From Echinostoma caproni (lineage: Eukaryota > Platyhelminthes > Trematoda > Plagiorchiida > Echinostomatidae): 64,000 nucleotides of DNA. The stretch covers positions 10,739 through 74,738 of the forward strand of contig UZAN01040004.1 in NCBI GenBank assembly GCA_900618425.1. Reading direction: 5' to 3'. The notes under the pieces were generated by a model, which saw only the letters and a program-made list of their open reading frames with translations, searched no databases and had not been told where the DNA came from. The translations under genes were made by a program, and so were the position numbers. Positions 51,501 to 56,701 of the stretch are shown here, piece by piece (position 1 is the first letter of the stretch; each line of letters starts with the position of its first letter).

Positions 51501-54449
51501 AACACATTTTGTGACAAAAAAGCAATGGGTTTTGATAATGCGTTTTTCACGTTGCTACGTTGATCTACCGTTTTCTGTTCAGGTAAATATTTGACTGTTA
51601 TCAGTAGGAAAGGTTCAGAGCATATATTTATAGTATCATAACGAAATACTTTGAAACTATGAGTCACTTGTTCAGCCTAAAGAATCATTCTACCCACAAA
51701 TATAGAGAGCCATATTTCACAGTACTAAACTTCACATATCAACAGAGTAAATCAGATTGATTTGTGATCACTTACGCATTCTATAACTTACAAAGGATTT
51801 AGTGACACGTTCTCATTCTGATAATTATTCTTCTTACAATTCAAAGACTTATCCGAAAACCCAATTGTACTCGAACAGTGTAACTCAGGTAATACTATAC
51901 CGTTACAAATGTTGTACGCGATAAGTCGTTGCAAGAAAATCTTCCGTGGCTATTTTGTATTGTGTTAATGAAACCCGTGTCACAGCAATCACAATGCAGT
52001 TTTAGGCCGTTCTTTAAATGACCATGTACTGATCGGCAAAAATAAATTACAAGAGGCATTTCGCCACATGGTACCTCGTAGATAGCACATGGTATCATTT
52101 TTGTGGGTGCCATCTATACCCGCATTTTTCAGCTTTTTCTTGTTACCGTTCTCATACTTTTCACATCTATCCTCCTTGTCGGACCAAATGAGTGAGTGAA
52201 GCACAATAACCAGAAACAACAACCCTAGATGAGCAAGGGCATTGCTTATGTAAAGTGAAATAAACTGAATAAGAGATGAGGAATTCAGCAGGTAGAGAAA
52301 GGTAAAATTTTCAATCGCACCCCATGACTAGTGCAATGTTTTTTGAGCTCAGAATTCAAACAAGAGTGCTCTTGACAGCGATCTAATGGTAACCCGATTT
52401 TATTCACTTAATAATTCCCTGACAGTGAGTGTGTTTTGGTCCACCTCCACCAGTTCCCCTAAATATACAATGTTTCCGGTAAAATAGACAGTCACATTCA
52501 GTTGGACACTTTCTAGCATCATCGCAAAATAGACATCGGAGATGAAGCGCTCACCACCATCAAAAACCATCAAATAACCGGACACATGCCAGTTCCACTG
52601 GATTTTATGCTCTATCAAGGAACGAAATGGGTTCACTTGAAACTGCTTCACCCAGCCATCAGACAACAATAATTCAAAGTGTTGCAGAATGGAAACAAGT
52701 GTTTTAACAACGTGCTCCAGAGCAGCTATAAAACCACTCAAGTGAACAACAACAGCCACGCACGTTTTGTAAAGCATGATTTCGTTTCCTCCGAGGTCCT
52801 GATATTTGAGGCACCGGCAAACCACTGGTCACGATCGCATCATATGCAAAACTGGCCTCGCCCAGTCATTAAATTGGGAAGACTCTGACTGATAATTCTC
52901 CGGAAATAGAAATACAAACAAGAAACATGGCCATGTTCACAATTTCTCTTTTAAAGTTTAGTTTTCTAATGGTTGAAACGTTTGTTAATACAAAACTTAT
53001 CTAAGCTACAATTTGGTTACACAACGACAGAATCTGTGACAATCACTCTGGACCAGATCACAGCATGCATTCATTGGTATTAATTCATTTTGCAAGATAA
53101 AGGATAATAGAATTTGCCAATTATATACCCCTTTTCCTTCAGCGCATCTTACAGCAGAGAAACACATTTCGAACACTATTGGAATCAGAATGCCAACAGA
53201 TTGCGATAAATTCGCTCAAGGGTTATTCTGTCACGAAATGGACGATGTGCATGGGAGGGTGTTGTGACCCTGTTTATAATTCAGAAAAGAATTGAATCGA
53301 TCGATTTTCAGAACAATGAAACTCTCCGAATGGGAAAATTATTCCACCTTCTCAGCAGCCCTGATCACGCACGTTAAGTGAACGGTTTTCTTCAGCATGT
53401 CACTCACACAAATTGTGACCAGCAGCAAAATAGTGAACAATATGTCAGATGCAGCGCGATATTCATTTCATTTGAGACAAAACAAAAAAATATTCAGACA
53501 ATTGAAATGGTCACTATGCTTGATTGCCTCATCCAGACTCTCCTGCAGAATAAACCCGCTCTCTATATGAGGAGAACGCTTGTGCTTTCATTGCAAGTGA
53601 GATACGCAGGTTGGGAGAAGTTGCAGATCCCATGAATCTGATTTGACTCGAATTGGAAGTGGGTTTCAATGGTCCGATCCATATAGAAACGGGCAGTACA
53701 ACAATGAAATCTCGACAAAGAAGCAGGAATATATTTAAATGAGTATGTTCAGTCTATGTTGTCCATGAGATGCACATCAATATTAGATACGCTGTTGCAT
53801 TTTTTCGAACAGTAGTAATGATATACAGGAAAATCAATTAAACAATGAAGAGTAAGTGGTATGTTTTGTTTAGCCTCTCGATCTTGATATTAACTGTAAA
53901 TACTCCATCGAACAATACGTATGGCTAGTTATTTTCAATAACTGTTGTGTAAACGGCGACCGCCAGGAAAAAGACCGCTCGTTATTCTGGTCGAATTCTG
54001 GTGAAACATAAAGAGCATTCGTAAAAAACTTTACTGGAAGTTGATTAACAATCTGAAGGAGAAGACGTTTCAGTTACCATAACTGTATGCATTTCAATTT
54101 GTTTTATCCCTTGAATGATTCAAATATGTAGACACACCAAACTTCTTTGAATGACGTTGTGTATTTTCACAGATTCAGCGAAAACGCACATTATCCTTAG
54201 TTTATTTAACTGTTTGTATGAGTCCATACAAAGCGGTATTTCGTCTGGTGTACTTACTTCATATTGTTCAGGTAATGCAATATCAAATGGCACCCCACTG
54301 ATAATAGTGTAGTGAATGAGTTCCTCTTCCATGTAGGCATGTTGCGCTTCAACCCGTAGGTTGATTATAATGATAATGGAAATTGTCCAAAAGGTGTAAC
54401 GCCTCCATGCACCAGCACTGCATACGATGCCACGTCCGGTGGACCGCAT
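3073..54449 (-). CDS. DAG1: Dystroglycan-like receptor gene, 3'-incomplete (whole span)
   Basis: Multi-exon gene spanning about 51 kb, with the cytoplasmic end missing. Dystroglycan is a secretory-pathway glycoprotein split in vertebrates into an extracellular laminin-binding alpha part and a transmembrane beta part that binds dystrophin. The exons add to about 896 codons of extracellular sequence if the optional exon is included. Visible order: signal peptide, CADG-like, S6-like twice, dibasic site, short Ser/Thr/Pro linker, CADG, SEA-like. Potential N-glycosylation sites occur in most exons (for example NQS, NST, NVT, NTS, NRT, NVS, NAT, NLT), which fits an ectodomain. Phases agree at E4/E5 (1), E5/E6 (0) and E6/E7 (1); E1 and E3 are both phase 0. 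E3/E4 and E7/E8 need weak sites. The family call rests on remembered domain patterns, not a search. Sarcoglycan, which also has a CADG fold, is less likely because of the S6 and SEA parts. Confidence 0.7.
5325..5600 (+). repeat. tRNA-derived SINE, hammerhead family, full-length-like copy
   Basis: Short interspersed element. The head looks tRNA-derived: TGTAGCTCAGGGGTAAG resembles an A box and GGTTGCAGTCC (5375-5385) a B box of a pol III promoter. A decayed hammerhead motif follows (5407-5451), then a unique body with AGGAGTGAAACCCACAC and GAATGGGCTAATCCAAGC near its end. The same body recurs at 30.1 kb and twice at 47.2-47.4 kb, so its extent is supported by internal comparison. This copy is the only one here with head, ribozyme and tail all in one orientation. 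Confidence 0.75.
5407..5451 (+). ncRNA. Hammerhead ribozyme motif, degenerate
   Basis: The order is stem I GCACT/AGTGC, core CTGGTGA, stem II GTCC/AGAC, GAA, short stem III ACAG/CTGG, then GTC at the cleavage position. The conserved CTGANGA core has A changed to G, and stem II is damaged, so self-cleavage is not expected. Position and spacing match the intact copies at 30.0 and 47.6 kb. Confidence 0.65.
8327..8402 (-). repeat. tRNA-like SINE head
   Basis: The reverse complement starts GGCGGTGGTGGCCAAGTGG, resembling the 5' arm and A box of a tRNA, and contains GGTTCAAAGTGC (8337-8348) as a B-box-like block. A related head with the same CACCACCGCC end lies at 30.2-30.3 kb. It cannot be a functional tRNA gene: I see no consistent acceptor and anticodon arms. 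A pol III SINE is the best reading. Confidence 0.55.
9087..9131 (+). other. Bistable-looking GC-rich hairpin with T tract
   Basis: CGGGTT, AACCCGC and GCGGGTT lie within about 35 bases, so the middle block can pair with either neighbour; the second hairpin is followed by TTTTTT. It looks like a bacterial intrinsic terminator, but sits deep in a eukaryotic intron, where it could at most stop pol III or be chance. Confidence 0.3.
13662..14003 (-). CDS. DAG1: Dystroglycan-like exon E7: end of CADG and first half of SEA-like fold
   Basis: The acceptor is TCAAAG at 14004-14005, which fits the one-base phase left by E6. The exon continues the CADG fold with HAQCCTEFVLNKYV. It then runs through RLRLSLQWPKGVKSYQ, an amphipathic helix LRELNRLNATLAQALRVRV and a strand NLFIYDVSYCKG, the strand-helix-strand order of a SEA fold and of the vertebrate membrane-proximal region. 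Coding potential extends upstream of 13845 although no Met is present. Three donors are possible: after 13662 (AAAG|GTCCGG, the only one matching the E8 phase), 13657 (CCG|GTAAAG) or 13651 (AAG|GTGACC). One sequon, NAT, is present. Confidence 0.7.
14402..14519 (+). repeat. Left inverted arm
   Basis: Starts TATTCTAGTTCAAACCCCAC and ends near GGTGGGGTTG. Pairs with 15233-15388 and lacks that arm's internal block, roughly 15279-15313. Confidence 0.8.
14589..14601 (+). repeat. (GA)n microsatellite
   Basis: Short perfect GA run of about 13 bases just inside the left inverted arm. Confidence 0.6.
15233..15388 (-). repeat. Right inverted arm
   Basis: Reverse complement of the left arm with about 36 extra bases. 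The extra block is also present, diverged, at the matching position near 18.56 kb, so the left arm lost it rather than the right arm gaining it. Confidence 0.8.
17890..18725 (+). repeat. Diverged relative of the 14.7-15.4 kb repeat
   Basis: Shares collinear blocks with 14720-15400, including GTGAATGAGTTCAAATTTAA, GGTAACTCACTCAAAA, CGTTGACATGTGA and GGATGAAGCAC, separated by diverged sequence. It is in direct orientation and has no partner for the left inverted arm. Confidence 0.65.
20670..20880 (-). repeat. tRNA-related SINE, minus orientation
   Basis: The reverse complement contains GGGATCCGAAACCCGG, a B-box-like block, followed by a body with GTTCAGTGCCC and CACACGACGAAATGCCC. The body end matches the SINE at 45.6-45.8 kb (CACGACGAAATTC), so they are one family. 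Confidence 0.5.
21140..21168. other. Assembly gap (29 N)
   Basis: Run of N; no sequence information. Confidence 1.
22964..22980 (+). repeat. (TA)n microsatellite
   Basis: Perfect TA run of about 17 bases. Confidence 0.8.
25810..26371 (-). CDS. DAG1: Dystroglycan-like exon E6: dibasic site, linker and CADG domain
   Basis: The acceptor TTTGTAG at 26372-26373 and donor GTG|GTAAGT are both strong. Phase is 0 in and 1 out, 562 bases. It opens ITKWTVGDLVTPEPVKKRSS; the VKKR motif sits where vertebrate alpha-dystroglycan has its basic furin-type site, just after the S6 fold. A linker of roughly 70 residues with Ser, Thr and Pro follows, much shorter than the vertebrate mucin region. Then comes a CADG domain: KITVHQITNVQFPP, NNLVVTLY, and the signature REWISFDPKSKIVRLRPLP then HVGNHQMIL, which corresponds to the W-x-x-F-D/N and V-G-x-H pattern of dystroglycan and sarcoglycan CADG domains. 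One sequon, NVS. Confidence 0.78.
26372..27395 (-). other. Intron 5, about 1 kb
   Basis: No feature recognised. A plus-strand open frame at 26882-27181 has no identifiable motif. Confidence 0.5.
27396..27592 (-). CDS. DAG1: Dystroglycan-like exon E5: C-terminal half of S6-like fold
   Basis: The donor CAG|GTAAGC is a near-perfect match, phase 0. The acceptor TGCAG at 27593-27594 follows a pyrimidine-rich tract and matches the phase-1 end of E4. It reads SKENTQCTQENRTN then HFGIMYRIGCGS, resembling the vertebrate S6 strand that ends with LGCS, and a helix PEALQFLALLEKRF and strand IRLGDVVTISSS. One sequon, NRT. An upstream AG at 27619-27620 is a stronger-looking acceptor by position but gives the wrong phase. 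Confidence 0.72.
27593..27674 (-). other. Intron 4, 82 nt
   Basis: CAG|GTGTGG to TGCAG. It is the only short intron in a gene whose other introns run from about 1 to 20 kb, and it splits one structural domain. Confidence 0.55.
27675..27850 (-). CDS. DAG1: Dystroglycan-like exon E4: first half of S6-like fold
   Basis: Reads CVNADHILLQLWLPT, helix YTRFKGWISTLMNQARM, and strand SVQFCVNDHELYIPKYFS. This follows the vertebrate S6 pattern of Cys, short loop, hydrophobic strand, helix and strand. The donor is TTCAG|GTGTGG. The acceptor is uncertain: the AG at 27851-27852 matches the phase-2 end of E3 but has a poor tract, while the better TTGCAG acceptor (exon start 27864) is phase 0 and would need another exon between E3 and E4. 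One sequon, NTS. Confidence 0.65.
28255..29050 (+). pseudogene. Non-LTR retrotransposon reverse transcriptase fragment
   Basis: Plus-strand reading gives QFMSCNGKTVFPSYV, then SGVSRGATLSPFLF and IACKYADDGVSG (YADD at 28430-28441), then ELxRCMNDVFSWY. These are the RT palm blocks of LINE-type elements: the G-V-x-x-G-x-x-L-S-P-x-L-F block, the catalytic Y-A-D-D, and the following helix ending in W. An ambiguous base (28325), in-frame stops after the YADD block and loss of both ends show it is a dead fragment. Clade cannot be assigned by eye; CR1- or RTE-like elements are common in trematodes. Confidence 0.8.
29985..30215. repeat. Rearranged hammerhead SINE: reversed head joined to forward tail
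   Basis: 29985-30080 is the reverse complement of the head-end and ribozyme part of the SINE at 5.3 kb, while 30115-30215 is the forward tail of the same family (AGTGAAACCC, CTTCATCAACA, GCCTGGTGCCTG). The two halves are in opposite orientation, as produced by internal inversion during target-primed insertion or by two nested insertions. Confidence 0.65.
30024..30068 (-). ncRNA. Hammerhead ribozyme, type I, core intact
   Basis: Minus strand: stem I GCACTG/CAGTGC, core CTGACGA, stem II GTCT/GGAT around CAAACA, GAA, minimal stem III ACA/TGT, cleavage triplet GTC. All catalytic-core positions (CTGANGA, GAA, NUH) are present. Stem II relies on two G-U pairs, so folding may be weak. Confidence 0.72.
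30205..30310 (+). repeat. tRNA-like SINE head with CACCACCGCC end
   Basis: Contains GGTGGCCCGGTGG twice in tandem, an A-box-like block, and GTGTTCGAATTGC, a B-box-like block, before CACCACCACCGCC. Same family as the reversed head at 8327-8402. Confidence 0.5.
32810..33363 (-). CDS. DAG1: Dystroglycan-like exon E3: CADG-like half and S6-like fold
   Basis: The acceptor CTCTTACAG at 33364-33365 has an excellent pyrimidine tract, phase 0 in. The donor CCA|GTGAGT leaves phase 2, 554 bases. Apparent Met codons upstream of 33363 are intronic. The first half contains NQSLHWNSTSSDL and KPQGIHKTRVTLQL, matching the vertebrate N-terminal CADG pattern of LHW-D/N-S-x-S, then G-V/I-H and an alternating strand. 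The second half has Cys, APTVAVLRF, helix RDRCKFWNWLADILL and strand SVAIPLSTE, an S6/SEA-type strand-helix-strand. Sequons: NQS, NST, NVT, NQS. It may duplicate the fold encoded by E4 and E5. Confidence 0.7.
33706..33722 (+). repeat. (AT)n microsatellite
   Basis: AT dinucleotide run of about 17 bases. Confidence 0.8.
42681..42747 (+). repeat. Compound trinucleotide microsatellite (AGT)n and (AGA)n
   Basis: AGTAGTAGTAGT at about 42690-42702 followed, after 18 bases, by a perfect AGA run at 42721-42747. Purine-rich strand asymmetry. Confidence 0.85.
45420..45500 (-). repeat. SINE body fragment, inverted relative to the 45.6 kb copy
   Basis: The reverse complement of this stretch carries GCTGATGGGATCC and GAAACAACTATCC, a decayed hammerhead-like core. 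It ends in a CACGACGAAATTC block like that at 45780-45795, so the two copies face each other. Confidence 0.5.
45620..45805 (+). repeat. tRNA-derived SINE with decayed hammerhead
   Basis: The head carries TGGTGGTCAAGTAGGTAGTG (A-box-like) and GTGTTCGATCC (45677-45687, a close B-box match). The body then has CTGATGA, AAACAGCTGTCC and the end block ACACGACGAAATTC. The ribozyme core residue G of GAA is changed and stem I no longer pairs well, so cleavage is not expected. Its head differs from the 5.3 and 47.5 kb family, so it is a separate subfamily. Confidence 0.65.
47150..47345 (-). repeat. Hammerhead SINE copy, 5'-truncated, minus
   Basis: The reverse complement starts just after the tRNA-like head and runs through the ribozyme (47286-47330) to the tail ending GCCGAATGGGCTAATCC. 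Its own tRNA head is absent. Confidence 0.7.
47286..47330 (-). ncRNA. Hammerhead ribozyme motif, core mutated
   Basis: Stem II GTCC/GGAC and stem III ACAGCTGT are well kept. The core reads CTGATAA instead of CTGANGA, stem I has a mismatch and the cleavage triplet is GTT. Probably inactive. Confidence 0.65.
47356..47445 (+). repeat. Hammerhead SINE tail, plus
   Basis: Forward copy of the family tail: CCAATGAGTGAAACTCACAC, then CTTCATCAACAGTGCCTGG and GAATGGGCTAATCCAAAC. It is an inverted partner of 47150-47222. Confidence 0.7.
47485..47650 (+). repeat. Hammerhead SINE head, plus, tail missing
   Basis: tRNA-like head with CGTGTAGCTAAG and GGTTCGAGTTC (47527-47537, close to the B-box consensus), then the intact hammerhead, then the start of the body (TTTGTCGATTATCACAAAC). 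Confidence 0.75.
47559..47603 (+). ncRNA. Hammerhead ribozyme, type I, predicted active
   Basis: 45 bases: stem I GCACTG with CAGTGC (six perfect pairs), core CTGAGGA, stem II GTCC/GGGC closed by CAAACA, GAA, minimal stem III ACA/TGT, then GTC with the cleavage site before CAGTGC. Every conserved core residue is present. The layout, including the GTCCCAAA stem II loop strand, resembles the ribozyme known from schistosome SINEs. It lies 21 bases after a pol III B box, so it would be in the transcript. Confidence 0.82.
49394..49651 (-). CDS. Unidentified coding-like open frame, possible exon
   Basis: The minus-strand frame includes CRGNNRIIFMELVNTDA, ISPKCVQLDTTVPRT and TESVHDELILSLPIKQY. Its composition looks protein-like rather than translated intron. 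It is on the strand of, and between exons of, the dystroglycan-like gene, and an acceptor ending TTTTGATGAG could start it in phase 0 at the codon for Thr. I see no strong donor before the stop and do not recognise the sequence. It may be a skipped exon, a decayed exon or chance. Confidence 0.3.
   Translation of the reverse strand: MNAQFRFCIQTHFDETSCRGNNRIIFMELVNTDASKISPKCVQLDTTVPRTVFQTVDHQTESVHDELILSLPIKQYSVRLFFIKQ
52445..52642 (-). CDS. Candidate optional exon E2 of the dystroglycan-like gene
   Basis: Lies in a minus-strand frame open for about 140 codons. With acceptor GAAGCAG at 52643-52644 and donor GAG|GTGGAC it is exactly 66 codons, phase 0 at both ends, so it can be included or skipped between E1 and E3 without a frameshift. 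An acceptor at 52715-52716 would make it 90 codons. It reads FQVNPFRSLIEHKIQWNWH and later ERFISDVYFAMMLE and QLNVTVYFTG, alternating hydrophobic strands with one sequon (NVT), compatible with a beta-sandwich. Family assignment is not certain. Confidence 0.45.
54258..54449 (-). CDS. DAG1: Dystroglycan-like exon E1: signal peptide and start of CADG-like fold
   Basis: Starts at ATG 54449-54447; upstream in-frame sequence has only a TTG. 64 codons, ending in the strong donor GAA|GTAAGT, phase 0. Residues 1-35 form a signal peptide: WRR, hydrophobic FWTISIIIIINL, then VEA as a likely cleavage site before QHAY. Mature sequence continues MEEELIHYTIISG and VPFDIALPEQYE, comparable with the G-x-x-F-x-x-x-x-P strand pair that opens dystroglycan CADG domains. 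The A/T-rich hydrophobic stretch could in principle be an intron end, but the only AG there (TTGAAG) is a weak acceptor. Confidence 0.65.
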
Positions 54450-54837
54450 GATACTATTCCAAACTTTCCGATCCGTGTTTTCTAAACGAGGGGTCAAATC
54501 CCTCGAAGGTTGATGTTCACTGACCGGTAGATACAATGGGGTAGCTAATCAGGAAACCGCTGTAATTCATACTACGTGGCAGGCTTATTTTTGTTCAATA
54601 TGTTATTGTATCTGTATGGTATTTGTATGATATTGCACTGAGTCGAAGGATCGGACTGATGTTCAGACGGAAGAGAATAGTACACAGGCGAATGACATCA
54701 CAATGAGAGAAACGGGTAGAAGGCTAACCAGTGCAGAATACGGGAAGCAGAAGTCACAATGTTTGTACATTAATGCATACACTTGGATGCTGGAAAAGGT
54801 CCATTACTGTTGGTTGTCCGTATGTATGCGTAGGTGC

Positions 54838-55660
54838 ATGCGTGTGTGTGTGTATGTGGGTGTGGATGTGTGCTCGCACGAACTTGCGTACTAGGGCAAA
54901 TTACGAATCGGTCAACTTGCTCCACTATAAGCTCAACTGGCTCCCGGGGTTGATTCTATTCTCCAATCTTGGCACGTGCTCTTTTCTACTTGTAGAATAC
55001 ACAACATTCGCAGACTTGCGAGGGTATTTAGCCCCTCCCAAGAGCCTTTCCTTTGCGTGAGGTTTTGTCAAATGAAATTTGTTTGCCATGCAAATACAAA
55101 AAGAGCTCCCTACCCCGGGTATCCGCATTTGGATGTATTTGAGCACGCGTGTATATATGGTTGTGTGTGTGTGTGGAAGTGTGCATGTTTGCATATGCAA
55201 TCGCCCGTTGTGCGTGGGTGTGAGTAACACAACGGGTCAGAGTAGGTTAACGGGAGTTTGTATTTGTGTATATCAGTCATGACTTATGGACACTCCAAAG
55301 GAGTGCCATGAATGAGTGCGATAGTGCATGAATATATGAATCTATGAGTCGGACCTGTCCCTTGAATTCTCATGTAGGTTCCACGGTTTGTGTGTTCCCG
55401 TGCGTGACTTTTGGGAACCACTGAGTCGGTCTAATCATGATCATCTTTCGGGTATGTGACTAATGATACTAGAATACACTTACGCACAATAAATCACCCT
55501 CACACGCTTATAAACACAAGCACACACACGGGCGCGTTCATAGACAAACACGTTTGAACTCATGGGAATGGCCTCAGGCCGGGTGAGAGAGAGCAGGTTG
55601 CAGCTTGCATGGGAGCACGAGAGTGAATGTGTGTGTTTATGTGAGGTAGAGATAGATAGA
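54838..55660 (+). repeat. TG/CA-rich low-complexity tract
   Basis: Several interrupted alternating purine-pyrimidine runs (GTGTGTGTGT near 54841 and 55164, ACACACAC near 55519) and many GTG-rich words over about 0.8 kb. It gives spuriously long open frames on both strands. Confidence 0.7.
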
Positions 55661-56109
55661 GAATTAGCACGGGAAATACAGACATATGCGTGGGAAGTGG
55701 GAATTTCATTAAAGCGCGTTTAACCAGATCCGCCTGATGGGAAGTGCGAATCAGCTGACAAGAGTAAACTAGACAGATAATGGGACGGACAGTCTGGTGA
55801 TAGATTGTGAGCAAGACAGATCAGTCTTTAGTTCATTGAGTTCGAAGACGCTAAAACAGATATAAATATATACATACAAGTTTCTGGGACTCCCATAGAA
55901 TGAATCATCCGGATTAGTCTACACTTAATTAGTTCGTTGGACGCGAATAGACTTGCACATTGGATCACGGACCTATTTCGAGTAATTGCACGATGAATAA
56001 CATAAGAACGACTAAAGGAAATCGACAGGAAACCACAAAAAGCGCTCCACGGCTGTGACTATGACAGAACCATCACAACGGCTCGCCTACTTGGCATAAT
56101 ACTATAAAC

Positions 56110-56159
<50 letters not shown>
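56110..56159 (+). repeat. (AAT)n microsatellite
   Basis: Perfect AAT run, about 17 units; long and uninterrupted, so probably polymorphic. Confidence 0.95.
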
Positions 56160-56169
56160 GCTAAAGAGA

Positions 56170-56265
56170 GATCCGAATGTATTTACACAGCTGACGAGAT
56201 TACCACGAAACAGTTGAATTCAACGCATCCTGTGATCATGATGCTTCTTCTTGCTCTCATGAAAT
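56170..56265 (+). repeat. Dispersed repeat with hammerhead-like core
   Basis: Related to 130-225. It carries CACAG, CTGACGA, CGAAAC and CTGTG in hammerhead order (56186-56234), but stems II and III pair poorly. It directly follows the AAT microsatellite, as the tail of an element might. Confidence 0.4.
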
Positions 56266-56682
56266 TGTTAAAGGGAACTGGTTATATGAAATTCCTTTTA
56301 AGTTACTGAACAAAATATTGAACAGATAACTTTAACGAAAAATTTTTGGTCTGTAAAAAAATAGAAGTGAGAGAGAGAAGGATTACTGCCGAGATTCGCA
56401 CTTTTAACCTCCGGGCCGTTCTTGTGACGATATCACCCAGCGTAAAATCTAAACAAGTAATTTATCCAAAAACCAAAAATGGTAATGCTAACAATTCCTT
56501 AAGAGATTCATATCGCAAATGGAAGTATATCACTCACTTCATTTAATATCAGCGGATAAACATTTATGATAAGCGGCAACAATTCTGAAATCCGTATTGC
56601 TTTAACAGTCATCGCGAATTCGTGATGGCGAGTTTGGTGTTGTACACGTCTGCTGCGTTCAAATAGGCCTTCTTGCGCGTTC

Positions 56683-56701
56683 TTTCTCTCTCTCTCTCTC
56701 A
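56683..56701 (+). repeat. (TC)n microsatellite
   Basis: TC run of about 19 bases. Confidence 0.8.

Larger units (their letters stand above)
33364..54257 (-). other. Intron region between E1 and E3, about 21 kb
   Basis: Holds the optional exon E2, a coding-like open frame at 49394-49651, microsatellites near 33.7 and 42.7 kb and SINE clusters at 45.4-45.8 and 47.15-47.65 kb. Elsewhere I see nothing: the stretches 33.8-42.6, 42.8-45.4, 47.7-49.3 and 49.9-52.4 kb contain only short unrecognised frames. Confidence 0.45.

Noticed and set aside
52679..52888. Plus-strand frame overlapping E2
   Set aside because: Antisense shadow of the minus-strand candidate exon, with no features of its own.
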